64,000 nucleotides of DNA from Lamellibrachia columna (GCA_963662155.1 OY759267.1:35816976-35880975); one strand, 5' to 3'. Positions 44,456 to 56,560 are shown, counted from the first letter of the stretch. The notes: generated from the sequence alone by a model not told the origin. Program-made: numbers and translations.

Positions 44456-46015
44456 TAAGTGTAAGACTACAAGTTCCAGATGGCAAGTGGACAAGGAAGC
44501 CATTGACTTGTCGAGAGTCCAACAATTTTATCATCTATGATAAGCTAGTGCCCTTAGCATCAACACAATCATTTGATAGTTTGTTCCATTAATTTATCAG
44601 CATCTGTGAGAATGAGTCCTGTCTCATGTCCAACCTACACTGTTTCTTAACTAATGCTGCTTTGTGTATTCTAGTTCTACTGCCTCCTATAAGTTTGAAA
44701 AACATTTTCCTATCAATATCCACAATATCCTCACTATCTATGTTATATTTGGTCTCCTCTTAGTCTCCTGGTCTCTAGTATTGTCAAACCACATTCTAAT
44801 AAGTGGCTTTCATAACTAAGGTCTCTCAATTCTGGATTCATTTTAGTTGCTCTTTGTCGTATTCTTTCTAGCTTGTCTATGTTCTTCTTACAATACGGCC
44901 TCCATGCTTGTATACAATATTCACATGCAGCCCAACTATCACTTTGTACAGGTGTACAATTAGCTGTATCTCCTTATATGTAATAGTTCTCCTAATTGGC
45001 CCTAGAATTGTATTACTCTTTGAAGCAGCATTCCCACATTGCTCTGAAACTTTCACGACAGCACTATATGTTACTCTAATTAACGTTTCTAATAATTTAC
45101 AACTGATGTTAAACTCATTGGTCTCTAATTGTCTTGTTCTTTGATCCCTTCTTAAATAGCGATATAATGCTCGCTTATTTCCATTCTCAGTGAACTATTC
45201 CATCTTCTAGCAACAAGTTAAACACTTTTGCAAGTGGTGTACTGATTTTCTCTACAATTTCCTTAAGTAGTTTTGGTAGTATTCGATCAACTACAGATTA
45301 TTTATAATCTTTCATCTTCTTAATTTTCTTTGCTATAATTTCATGAATGATAAATAACTGCCGTAAATGATATAATTTATTGCTGGAACTGGAAGTGAGC
45401 TGATATCTTCAGTGGTAAAGACTAAGCTGAAATACTCATTCAGAACCTCTGTCATTTGAAACCTGTTTACACTATTTTTCTAATAGCCTCTTTTGACAAG
45501 TGTTTCTTTCTACACCGTTTTCCTTGTTTTTGGAACAAATTTATCGATGATACTCTCAATTTCATATTTTAGAATATTCCAACATTCAATTGCAGCCTTA
45601 TTCATCAGCATTTTATTCCAATCTAGCTTTGCTAAGTATTTTCTCATATCTTTGTAGTTACCTTTGTGGAAGTTTCTCTTGTACGTTTTCTTATTTTTAC
45701 TTTCTGATTTTACATTGATGTCAAAATGTATTTGATTATGGTCACTGTTTCCCAATGGTTCAAGTATTTTTACATTGTCCACTAATTCTTTTTGTGTTGA
45801 CAAAGCTATATCTAATACATTTTCTCAACTGGTTGGTTCTAGCACGTGCTGAGTAAGAAAGCTATCCTGGATTAAAAATAGAAATGGTTGGTCCTCACAC
45901 CCTGTGCTCTCTAGAGAATTCTATTGTATGTGTCCATGGTTAAAATCTACCATTATGATACATTCCCCTTTACTAACTTCCTTTATAGCAGTTTTTATTT
46001 TTGTGTTGTCCTGTT
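44456..46015 (-). mobile_element. CR1-like LINE copy E with internal deletion
   Basis: The minus-strand order runs from endonuclease (45998-45510, with KELVDNVKILEPLGNSDHNQIHFD) through the RT start to the 3' end. Between about 45130 and 45075 the RT palm containing motifs A-C is missing. It abuts LINE G on one side and repeat R3 on the other. Confidence 0.75.
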
Positions 46016-47376
46016 GGGAGACTTCTGTGGTTTCTTAACAACTTCTACTGAAGAACCTGCTTTTTGGAGTTTAAACATAATTTGTAAGACATTCACTTTG
46101 AGGCAGCACTGTGCATGGTGAAATTATAGTCATGTGTCCTGACAAAATGCCTTGTCATTGTGGAGCATAAAGTTCCAAAGTGTTTATTGGTTTCAATTAG
46201 AAATGTTAGTGTGCATTAGACTTATGTGTAATGACTACTGAGGGCAGTAACAATATCATATAACTGCAGCGCTATGCTAGGAACTTGGAAGTTTTGTTCC
46301 TCTGTGACAATGTCTCAGCTCTGTTCATTGTAATCCATAGGAGTGGCTACATTAACCTGGATAAACCTGTCAGGATAAACCTGTCAATCCATCGCCACAT
46401 GATGAAATCATCTGGATAATGAGAATCATCCCATGTTGTGTTAACAGGACATTGTATCATGCTTGATCCTAAGGTGACAGGATGTCTGATTTTGTTCATA
46501 AAGTGCACCACCAGGCTGGTCATGTCGCAGCAGAGCGCTGACAAGGAGTGTTTGACAGCACAGTCAGGACCAGGATAATGGAATTCTTCAGGTAGGACTG
46601 TGTGACTTTAACAAGATTTAACAAGATTGCCATCCCAAACAACAAGTTCCAGATGGCAAGTGGACAAGGAAGTCATTGGCTTATCGAAAGTCCAACAATT
46701 TTCTCATATATGTGTAGCCCGCCCTTATCAAATATCTGTCAATTCTATATTTAAACATATTCACACTACTAGCATTAACACAATCATTTGGCAGTTTGTT
46801 CCATTCATTTATCACCCTCTGTGAGAAAGAGTACTTTCTCATGTCCAACCTACACTGCTCCTTAACTAACGCTTTTTTGTGTCCTCTTGTTCTACTGCCT
46901 TCTTTAAGTTTGAAGAACATATTCCTATCAATATCCTCATAACCGTTCACTATTTTAAACACTTCTATTTGGTCTCCTCTTAGTCTCCTGGTCTCTAGTG
47001 GTGTCAATCCACATTGTAATAAGCGACTTTCGTAACTAAGGTCTCTCAATTCTGGAATCATTTTAGTTGTGTCTTCCAACTGCACCATCAGGACCAGCAT
47101 AATGACATTCATCAGGTAGGCCTGTGTGACTTGGTAATGTCATCAACTTTGTAATACTGTCAACTCACTAATATGTTATTTCAAGTGCCACCTCAGTTAA
47201 ACTGACATGGTTTATCCAGTAAACATGGCATTTCTTTGTGGTCAACACAGTGGACCCTTCTGTAGCTTCACATCGATAATGTAATTTAGTTTTAATAGAA
47301 ATGTTGCAGCAACTACCAGACAAATACATAAAAATGACTTGTCCTTATTCAAGTTACTTTTGCAATACATTCACAG
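46016..47376 (-). repeat. local repeat R, copy 3 (inverted), split by LINE F
   Basis: It is the reverse complement of R1, broken at 46607-47082 by a CR1-like insertion. The coding-like segment (46544-46347 minus) is the longest of the three: [20 protein letters not shown], then [20 protein letters not shown]. Confidence 0.75.
46607..47070 (-). mobile_element. CR1-like LINE copy F, 3' end, with about 46-bp target duplication
   Basis: The minus-strand frame 47112-46681 contains the C-terminal block (IPELRDLSYES, then RGDQIEVFKIVNGYED, then NEWNKLPNDC). Its 3' decamer tail is at 46607-46622. The sequence 46561-46606 recurs in diverged form at 47085-47130, flanking the insertion, but occurs once in R1. 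Confidence 0.8.
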
Positions 47377-47528
47377 TAGAGTCCCTCTAAATAGGCCACC
47401 CATGTGACCAAGATAAAGTGGTCAGATTACAGAGGTGTAGATATGACAAAAACACACTGTCAGAGGTGGTCATTTCTGAGGGGTGGCTGTTTCCAATGGG
47501 TGGCCACATGGAGGGGTTCTACTATATT
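47376..47528. mobile_element. short pogo/Tc1-style MITE, copy 2
   Basis: The left end is cagtagagtccctctaaataggccaccc. The right end complement is tagtagaacccctccatgtggccaccc. It is attached to R3 as 38868-38973 is attached to R1, so it predates the R duplication. Confidence 0.6.
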
Positions 47529-47817
47529 TTTTTATTGTAACAGGCGTGGTTACTGAACAATTAGTCATTTATAATTGCCCCACCAATAACCCCACCGGTC
47601 ACCCAGCAAAGGTCATGCAAGGATACCAGAGGAGCACAGGGTTGATGGTGCCATTACTTGCCACCATTTGGCAGCACCCTGGGTAATCTATAGATAATCT
47701 AGTTACTTAGTTATTATTATTATATATGACTATTTATCTTATGGTTAATCACATTTACTGTATAGGGGTAGCTGGTCATGCTACTAATAATTAAGTTGTT
47801 TAAAAATAAAATTTACA

Positions 47818-48258
47818 CAAGAGACAGGGGTCACGTGTGGTCAGGGGGAGGGGCTGTGTCCCAGTGGGCCAGGCTTGATCCCACTGTCAACAAGAGACAG
47901 GGGTCACGTGTGGTCAGGTGGAGGGGCTGTGTCCCAGTGGGCCAGGCTTGATCCCACTTTTAACAAGAGACAGGGGTCATGTGTGGTCAGGGGGAGGGGC
48001 TGTGTCCCAGTGGGCCAGGCTTGATCCCACTGTCAACAAGAGACAGGGGTCACATGTGGTTAGGGGGAGGGGCTGTGTCCCAGTGGGCCAGGCTTGATCC
48101 CACTTTTAACAAGAGACAGGGGTCATGTGTGGTCAGGGGGAGGGGCTGTGTCCCAGTGGGCCAGGCTTGATCCCACTGTCAACAAGAGACAGGGGTCACA
48201 TGTGGTTAGGGGGAGGGGCTGTGTCCCAGTGGGCCAGGCTTGATCCCACTGTCAACAA
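47818..48258 (+). repeat. 73-bp minisatellite, six copies
   Basis: Units begin caagagacaggggtca at 47818, 47891 and 47964 and onward. They alternate between 'ccactgtcaa' and 'ccacttttaa' endings, which suggests a dimeric higher-order expansion. Confidence 0.95.
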
Positions 48259-48612
48259 GACAACAACAACAACCCTGTTTTGGTAAGTTCCTAAATACTA
48301 TGTTATACCTTAGAAAATGAATACTTTCAATTTACAATGGTACCAAAATGTCTACTAGAGAATTGTCCATCTTTCTATGTAAACATATTTATATGTTCAG
48401 TACTTATAATTGCTTAACAGTGACTTCGGTTACCCATGTGCTAAGAAGATGGGGAGCAAATGAACTGTCTGGACCTTAGGGAGGAATGTCCCCACCAGCT
48501 TTCTGTTAACAGCTATAGGCTTAATGACATTTCGAAAGCTTGCAGCCAGTAGCTGGTAGAACAGGTTAGAAAGTTAAGTCTATTCATGAATTAGTACTGT
48601 TACATAGTTAAT

Positions 48613-48712
48613 GTATTATGATAGACAAAATACATTATGATAGACAAATACATTATGATAGACAAAATACATTATGATAGACAAAATACATTATGATAGA
48701 CAAATATATTAT
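48613..48712 (+). repeat. 19-bp minisatellite, five copies
   Basis: Tandem copies of attatgatagacaaaatac. Confidence 0.92.
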
Positions 48713-49900
48713 GCAGGGACTGTGCATGTGCCTTATTATTGTATAACATTATGTGCAGTTAATTAAGCCAGAATCAGACTGGAGCACTCTCCCTCTCTTT
48801 GACATTATCTTGATTAATCACCATGTGGCACTGGCTGGGTAGGGTGTGTGATGTATTCCCAAGGGACAAGTGCTTGACAGCAAGCTAGGGTCACACTAGA
48901 TAGTAACTTGTAAACAGGGATCAAATGTTTGGTTTGATCATTTAATGTAGTATTGATATCTTAGTAAATTTCTGGTGACACCATTGTGTTAGCAAACATA
49001 TAATAATGTAGTTAGTCACTCTTTTGTTTATTCATTTATAACTAGTTGTATATCATTTACAGGTGCAGATGACCCCCTATAAAATGCAGGATGCGGTTGC
49101 ACTGAGTCAGTGCTCAGACACATTATAACACTTTTGGTTAGGCCTGCAGTGCCCAGTTGGGGTGAGTTATTTTTATTTTGGTTTCATGGATTGTCATGAA
49201 GTATTACTATTTTAATTTAGGTTAGGAAATATTTATTTTGACGGTCAGCCGTCACTATATTAAGGAACTAATTATAGACATTGCATATATCATATGTGTG
49301 TGGGTATTAGTACTGATTCGTGTACTCATAGTCTCCAAGGATTGTGTACTTAATACGTTATAATGGATGTTAAGCATAATTGATGCTGTGTTATTCATGG
49401 AATACATCAAATTTGTATTAATTTTAGCGGAATTTTAACTGAGTATATTTGTTGTACACTTCACTTAGGAGTTGATACAGTGTTATTGGTACGTAGGGTT
49501 CATTTGACTGTATTTCCAACCTGGGAACACAGTGTTTAAAGACTATAAACCTATGCTTGTTATTGGTACGGAGACTGTCATGGATTATTGTTAGATAGAA
49601 ATTTAGATACAAATACCACAGGTGCCAGCCTGCTATTTGGTGTCTGAGATAATCTATAGGTAATAATTACGTATCAATGCAGGGAATAGATGTGTTTGAC
49701 TCTGTTGATTAATGATCCTGTGTAACCATTGTAGTAGTGCATGTAGTAATAATATTTTTGTATGTTTTACAGATTTTTATTTTTTCTATGTTATGCGAAA
49801 TAAAGGAAATCACCATTTCCTGTCTTCATGCGATTCCACGGTTACATTCTACATTATTCGGTTACAAAGACATTTTATGTATAGTTGATGATGACATGTG
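48713..49900. other. no recognizable feature
   Basis: AT-rich sequence without an identified gene or repeat. Confidence 0.45.
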
Positions 49901-50180
49901 ACTTGTGAAGCCCCCACCTTCCCCTCAGTCCACGTGTCGTATTTGACTTGTGAAGCCCCCACCTTCCCCTTAGTCCACGTGTCTTATTTGACTTGTGAAG
50001 CCCCCACCTTCCCCTCAGTCCACGTGTCGTATTTGACTTGAGAAGCCCCCACCTTCCCCTCAGTCCACGTGTCTTATTTGACTTGTGAAGCCCCCACCTT
50101 CCCCTCAGTCCACGTGTCGTATTTGACTTGTGAAGCCCCACCTTCCCCTCAGTCCACGTGTCGTATTTGACTTGTGAAGC
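49901..50180. repeat. 45-bp minisatellite, six copies
   Basis: The unit acttgtgaagcccccacctt... has period 45 from 49901. It gives a 15-residue repeat frame on the minus strand that I regard as non-coding. Confidence 0.95.
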
Positions 50181-50445
50181 TAAGGTATAAGGAAGAACTT
50201 AGGCTCTACATGAATACCTACTTTATATCTCCATGGAGATCGTACACAAAGGGAACCAAACAAACAATACACAGTCCACTATCCCAGTTCGTCAAATTAT
50301 GTATTGATTAGGATAGCGGCTACTTTAGACATATACCATCGAATTAAGTCTTCGACTAAAACTTATTCAGTAGGTTTTGAAGGCATCGTCCTGAAAGAAT
50401 TGCTCTGGTTAATAATAATGTTTACTATTAATAATGCCACTAACT

Positions 50446-50690
50446 GAAGGCGTCAACAATATCATCAGTAGGAACTTTGAAGTGCTGTTCAAACCACTTT
50501 CGGATGGTGTCCGTTTTACCCTGATCAGTGCCCACCAAGTGGCCAACAAATATATTTTCATTTGGCGAGCGATTTACTTTGTCTGCCATTTTTTTTTTCC
50601 AATTCATAACGAGTCTTAACGTGTATCGTTCAAAGAACATACTGTTGTACACGTTTGTGTTGGTCAACACTTCAAGGCCGGACGATGTCG
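50446..50690 (-). CDS. candidate single exon, possibly serpin-type
   Basis: Read on the minus strand from a possible acceptor (ggccttgaag, about 50683) to a possible donor (TTCA|gttagt, about 50446), the frame gives LTNTNVYNSMFFERYTLRL, then WKKKMADKVNRSP, then TDTIRKWFEQHFKVPTDDIV. The pattern 'N-x-x-Y ... Y-T-L-R ... I-R-K-W-F' parallels the serpin helix followed by the INxWV segment, but identity is low. The frame continues upstream without an AG into a poly-G/C tract, so the exon start is uncertain. It could instead be an unrelated host exon. Confidence 0.3.
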
Positions 50691-50734
50691 TGTTAGGAAA
50701 ATACGTAAAGTGAAATGAGACGACAGAAGGAAGA

Positions 50735-50795
50735 CGGGGGGGGGGGGTGGAGGTGGGGGGGGGGGGTGATGGGGTGGTGGGGGGAGGGGGGGTTA
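50735..50795 (+). repeat. poly-G tract, potential G-quadruplex
   Basis: Several runs of 6-12 G are separated by short T/A spacers. Confidence 0.95.
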
Positions 50796-50935
50796 AGAAA
50801 TTGGAATGAAGAAACAAAAAAGAAGGAGATGTGGAGTTAAAGTGTTTACATACTTGGAAATATAATGAGAGTGAAGTATATCTTGAAAATTAGGAGTGGG
50901 GTCTTTTATTAGTTTTACTAACTTGCCATAGGGGA

Positions 50936-51570
50936 GGCCTGGGAGGGTTGGTGCAATTTTCAATTAAATAATTGTTTTCTTAATTTAATATAGATAGGAT
51001 GCATACACTTGATATACGTATGTTCGCTCTTCCTTCATGTATTAGTATACATATTCAGGGATTTCCTATCTATTGTGGCATTTATGATATTGCCCATTAT
51101 CTGACCCCTCTTCACCAGCACCAACCTTCCCCTGTACTGGGTAAGTTGGCGCACCCCCAGGGTACGTTGGCGCATCCCATCAAATACACCAAAGGGGTTA
51201 GCAAACAGTCCTTTAATTCAATCCAAGGCACTGGACAGGCCACGAATAGGCTTTCAAACAACACAATCACAGTTGTGACATATAGAATACAGATAACTCC
51301 CAGTACATTTTTCATGTAACCATTAGCTGCACACAGTTTGTTGGACCAATATCTTCGCGGACCTATTTTTGTCAAATATTACGGGGGGACTGCATGGGTG
51401 TCAACGATGGACTAGGCTTCACCGATGGATCAGACTTCATTACTGACTTGCACGACACACTGCGTGACTTTGGGGTTTGGTCTGTCGGTAACAGGCCAAA
51501 TCCCCATGATAACGCATGCGCCAACCCGCCCCAACAAAAAATGCGCCAACCCGCCCCAATTTGGTCGGCC
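50936..51570. mobile_element. possible MITE with GGGTTGG-type ends
   Basis: 'gggagggttggtgcaatttt' at the left and 'gcgccaacccgccccaattt' at the right are roughly complementary. Internal 'gttggcgca' motifs repeat at 51150-51175. No target duplication was found. Confidence 0.3.
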
Positions 51571-52570
51571 GCTATTTGCGTGACACAATAAATACAATAT
51601 GCAGGGAAAGATGATTTACTTCCTTTCGATGTGTGCCCAAAATGTGATACCTTAATCATGTTGCCCCCCACAGTACATGACCAGTAAGCAAGGACGGATC
51701 TAGGCTTGCTGGCAGGGGTTCTACTTATTTTAAGGGTTAATATTAGCCAGCTTATAATACTTCAGTCTTTACACCATTGACACTAGTTCCGATGTAGGCC
51801 TATATGCGTTGTTCTTTACCATAATATTTGCCACGGACACTGGGGGGGTCTAAAACCTGCACCATGGCCGTGGGGTCTTGAGACCCCCAGTACACCCTGG
51901 ATCAGCTGTTTTTAGGTACCCATGGTGTAGAAGACATTTATCATGTTTCAGTTTTTTTACTCTCATGTTGTGAAAAAGTTAAAAGCTGTAACAGCTTTTG
52001 CGTAGCATCATTTTTATGGCTGATATCTTGTTGTGTGGTATGTAACGTTGGCTTCGTATAACCTCAGGATTAGTGCAATATAAAAAAAATTCCTTCAAAC
52101 CTTCAAGCTTCCTCTGGGTATTGATTTCTTCTGTAGACTGCTCTGATCTCGTTGTTGCCTCTTGAGTGAGTGTTTGAAGACTATAGCAAGGGCATGCAGG
52201 GTAGATGTCATGTTTTGTACTTAAGGGCCCTTGAATGCATTAGATAGTGCCAAATCCAGGCTGTACAAGCACACATTAAGATTAATTATCAAGTTAGAGT
52301 AAAACAAATAAATTTATAGCAAAATGCCCCCCCCCACACGCCCCCTCTGGATCCAGAAAACGTGAGAAAACATTAAAGTAAAAACGGGAACGTGCTCATG
52401 AAAAGCAGGAAACACTATATTCCACGCAATTTTCTAAAAGTGCAGCAAGACACGTTTGACAGCTGTAGTGACTATTCAACACATCTAATGAATTGTTTAG
52501 TTTCATTGAACATTAATATGCATTAAGCATTTGTAAACATAATGTAAATGAGAGTAGGTCACCCATTGAT
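51571..52570. other. no recognizable gene
   Basis: A poly-C run lies at 52325-52336. Nothing else is identifiable. Confidence 0.45.
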
Positions 52571-52572
52571 AT

Positions 52573-52650
52573 GGAGCGCACTAACATAATGTTTGAAACG
52601 TTGGACTCGCAATTGAGAGGTCACGTGCTCCTATCATCTGTTCCTGCCGT
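52573..52650 (+). repeat. degenerate tRNA-SINE-like head
   Basis: The segment gaaacgttggactcgcaatt, then gagaggtcacgtg, resembles the anticodon-arm region of tRNA-derived SINEs. The B box is not preserved. Confidence 0.35.
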
Positions 52651-53147
52651 TTTGATGGTTGAACAATTTCGAACAGACCACGTTGCCTCCGTTCACTCAG
52701 CTGTACAAATGAGTACATGGCTACACACATTTGATGATTTATTGAGTGAATAATGTATGCGCAGTAATTACAGCATGGCTGAATTCTTCCTGGAGAGGTT
52801 GTTTTCGTGTTGGAATGAACAGGTTACTATCGGTGAAGTGTAAATCTCTTTGAATGGTTCCAAGGGTCAGATGCAGCGCTATTACTGACCGTTACCGTTT
52901 TACTAACCAACGTTTTAATACAGTTTAATATACGTGATTATCATGCTGCCATATTGTGCCGGAAATCTAACTACCAATAGCAGAGCTTAGTGCAACCTAA
53001 ACCATCACTAGGATTGTGAAATCACGTTCCTAAGACTTCAGGGTTAGGCTCTATACAACGCTTCAGTTCTAGAAACGCCACAGTACATAACCGACCAACA
53101 ATCTTCACATACCAAAATACACTCAAATTACAAGTGTCTCAGAGCAA
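52651..53147. other. no recognizable feature
   Basis: Nothing identifiable. Confidence 0.45.
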
Positions 53148-53465
53148 CCAAAGGGCATGGACTGTGTCTTGGGGGACCAAAGGGCACGGACTGTGTCTTG
53201 TGGGAACAAAGGGCATGGACTGTGTCTTGGGTGACCAAAGGGCATGGACTGTGTCCTGGGGGGCCAAATGATTGGTTTGTGTCTCAGGGGGACCAAAGGG
53301 CATGACATGTGTCTCAGAGGAACTAAAGGGCATGGATTGTGTCTTGGGGGAACAAAGAGCACAGTCTGTGTCTCAGAGGAACCAAAGGGCATGGTCTGTG
53401 TCTCAGAGGAACCAAAGGGCATGGTATGTGTCTTGGGGGACCAAAGGGCATGGTCTGTCTTAGTG
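53148..53465 (+). repeat. 29-30-bp minisatellite, about 11 copies
   Basis: Variants of ccaaagggcatggactgtgt repeat with a 29-30 bp period, giving repetitive frames on both strands. Confidence 0.95.
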
Positions 53466-53924
53466 GGACTAAATGGTATGTGTTGACCTTTCATAGTGTA
53501 CATCTTTCTGAATTTGTCAGAACATTTTGTTTTGTTTGAGAAAAAACTGCCCCAGTAGATTCATATTCCATAAGTACACATCATTGCAAGTTGAATATTT
53601 AAAAATATTCCCCAGCATTACACGGTAAACAACAGAAATTTGTATTTAAAGCGAAGTCAAACTTAATGTTAGATTATGTCGCACTTGTAGGATTTTGATT
53701 CTAACAATATTCTAAATAATATTTATTTTATTCACAGAATTTCACATTTGTGAAATAAACATACTAGAACACGATAAATGTAGACATACTTTTATTTTAT
53801 TAGTTTTACCTGTTGTTATTATATCAAATCATATGGACTAATACTTTGTCCGTCCTCTTTACAAAAATGACACTTTGATTGGCGCATACTTGAAGATTAC
53901 TATCAAACTACTACATCTGACGGT

Positions 53925-54428
53925 ATAGTGTCATCACTGGTGACACTATAATATTTTAGTGTTGTAATCATTGGTGACACTATAATATGTTGGTGTCATG
54001 GCATCACTGGTGACAGACACTATAATTTGTTGTTGTGTCGTCATTTGTGACACAATGATGGGTCTGTGTTGTATCATTACTGGTGACACTATGATTTGTC
54101 TGTGTACGTTACACTAATGTGTATGTGTTGTGTCATCAGTGGTGACACTATATATTCTGTTACACTAGTGTCATCACTGTTGACACTACAATATGTTATT
54201 GTGTCATCACTGATGACACTCTATGTGTCTGTGTTGTATCATTATTAATGACGCTAATATGTTCGTGTAGTGTCATCACTTTTGACATTACAATATGTTA
54301 TTGTGTAATCACTGGTGACACTCTATAATGTGTCTGTGGTGTATCATTATTAATGACACTAATATGTTAGTGTAGTGTCATCACTGGTGATATCATAACG
54401 TGTTGTTATTGTGTCAACAAGGGTGACT
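53925..54428 (+). repeat. minisatellite of palindromic gtcatcactggtgacac units
   Basis: More than ten variants of 'tgtcatcactggtgacacta' occur at 35-50 bp spacing. Each core is near-palindromic and could form a small hairpin. Confidence 0.9.
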
Positions 54429-54554
54429 ATATAATCATTGGTGTACTGTCATCACTGTTGACATATTTCACATTTATTCATCACTGCTGACACTAACATG
54501 TCACTGTATACACATAGTACATGTGCATTAGTAGTTGTTCTGTTACTGGCAACA

Positions 54555-54600
54555 GTTACCATGGCAAACTGTTACCACAGTAACTGGTTACCATGGCAAC
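54555..54600 (+). promoter_or_regulatory. three RFX X-box-like sites, unit 1
   Basis: GTTACCATGGCAAA (54555-54568), GTTACCACAGTAAC (54571-54584) and GTTACCATGGCAAC (54587-54600) were compared with the known X-box GTNRCC-N0-3-RGYAAC. The last two are exact matches. The motifs are palindromic and so not strand-specific. Confidence 0.55.
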
Positions 54601-54875
54601 CTGTTAACAGTTTTCAGCCTCAAACTTCTAGCAAATTAGCAAATGAAGAGCCCCAGAAACCAACGCATCTAGCCACAACAAAACATACATATTTCACATT
54701 TATTACGAATACAATTTGATTAAATATTTTCTTGATTTTAATATATAATCATTGGTGTACTGTCATCACTGTTGACATTATAATATGTCACTGTAGTGTC
54801 ATCATTGCTGACACTAACATGTCACTGTATACACATAGTACATGTGCATTAGTAGTTGTTCTGTTACTGGCAACA

Positions 54876-54921
54876 GTTACCATGGCAAACTGTTACCACA
54901 GTAACTGGTTACCATGGCAAC
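54876..54921 (+). promoter_or_regulatory. three RFX X-box-like sites, unit 2
   Basis: The same three motifs recur at 54876-54889, 54892-54905 and 54908-54921, exactly 321 bp from unit 1. Confidence 0.55.
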
Positions 54922-55067
54922 CTGTTAACAGTTTTCAACCTCAACCTTCTAGCAAATTAGCAAATGAAGAGCCCCAGAAACCAACGCATCTAGCCACAAC
55001 AAAACATACATATTTCACATTTATTACGAATACAATTTGATTAAATATTTTCTTGATTTTAATCTAA

Positions 55068-55424
55068 CGTGAGCCAAATAGATTACACCCAATACATGCA
55101 TTCATGATCAAACAATCAAACGTTGGAGTAGAATCCAAAAAGACAAACAAATTAGGAAAAAGAAATAACGTCAAGGCATAAAAATTGGCAAGCCAATTGT
55201 AGCAAAGCAGCTACAATGGTTACCAGAACTGTTTCCAGCAGAATGACACTGACAATCCTTTGTTAACTGTCATGATATGTCATTGTGAGACAATTATGCC
55301 CACTCTGGCTTCTAGCGTCCACTATTATACTCTGGTCAGATAAGTGACCTCTACATATTCTGAAGGTACAAGTCAGTAGCCCGTCTTGCTTAAAGCACAA
55401 CACGCTGCTATTTTCTGAGTACAT
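55068..55424. other. no recognizable feature
   Basis: Nothing identifiable. Confidence 0.4.
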
Positions 55425-56035
55425 GGCAGGTTGTACACCAGAACTGATACTGTTGATTAGGAATACATGTGTACAAACACCCAACGTGTACACAGCATGT
55501 TGTACACCAGCACTGATACTGTTGTTATTAATATAGCTGTACACACCTCCAATGTGTACACACCATTTTGTATGCGAGCACACACTGTTGATTAGGAATA
55601 CACATGTACACACAGTTAATGTATACACATCATGTTGAACACCAGCATTGATACTGTTGTTTATAAATACATGTGTACACACCCAATGTGTACACAACAC
55701 ACAAACCTGTTGTTTATAAATACATGTGTACACACCCAATGTGTACACCACACACAAACCTGTTGTTTAAGAATACAACATGGTGTACACCAGCACAGAT
55801 ACTACTGTTGATTAGGAATACACATGTAATGTGTACACAGCATGTTGTACACCAGCACGGGTACTGTTGATTATGAATACTGTTGTACACATCCCAATGT
55901 GTACACATGTTGAACACCAGAACATATACTGTTGATTAGGAATACACAATGTGTACATAGCACGATGCACAACAGTTGTACACCAGCACTGTTATGGTTG
56001 ATAAGGAATACACATGTACACACCCAGTGTATGCC
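55425..56035 (+). repeat. irregular minisatellite, about 60-80-bp unit
   Basis: Repeats of 'ccagcactgatactgttgat', then 'aatacacatgtacacaccca' and 'atgtgtacacagcatgttg', occur with indels. Confidence 0.9.
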
Positions 56036-56214
56036 AAGCTGTATGCCCTATGTATGCTAAAACTGCTGCCAACTTTAATTTATATTGCTCTATATATTAG
56101 CCTGATGTACATAGAAAGTTGACTGTTACGTGATCATAGACGCCCGCACATTTACTTGCTGTATTCTGTCTAAATGACATTGAATCTGTTGATAGAACAA
56201 GACAATCCCAAAGT

Positions 56215-56560
56215 CTGGAGCACACAAGCTCTTGTACTCATCAGGAGCAGACAATGCTCATCAGGAGCAGTCAGTGCTCCTATACTCGTTAAAAGCAGTA
56301 AATGTGCTCCTATATGCATCAGGAGCACTGCTCATCGAGCGCAAACTGTGCTCCAAGTCCCGTCACAATGTGTCACTTTCATAGGATCTCCTCATGACCA
56401 AACAGTGCTCTTATAATTGTCGAGAGCAGTGCTCTTTGTGAGCAAACAGTGCTCCTATTCTCATCAAGAGCAGTGCTCCTCATGAGCGAACATACTCTTA
56501 TACTCACAGCAGTGCTCATGATGAAACAGTGCTCCTTTTTTCGTCAAGAGAAAGTTCACT
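56215..56560 (+). repeat. irregular minisatellite of gctcatcaggagcag units
   Basis: About eight variants occur, each with the inverted pair 'gctc...gagc'. Confidence 0.85.

Larger units (their letters stand above)
54429..55067 (+). repeat. tandem duplication of a 315-321-bp unit
   Basis: 54429-54743 and 54744-55067 are nearly identical; the second has a short extra segment near its start. Each contains a 73-codon frame with a hydrophobic N-terminus (54498-54719 and 54819-55040) and a cluster of X-box-like sites. Confidence 0.93.

Noticed and set aside
47818..50180. CRISPR-like appearance of regularly spaced repeats (47818, 49901, 53148, 56590)
   Set aside because: Whole units repeat without unique spacers and the context is clearly eukaryotic, so these are minisatellites.
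52573..52650. A functional tRNA gene
   Set aside because: The B box and acceptor stem are not intact; it only resembles the head of a decayed tRNA-SINE.
53123..53539. Several overlapping repetitive frames on both strands
   Set aside because: They are shadows of the 30-bp minisatellite.
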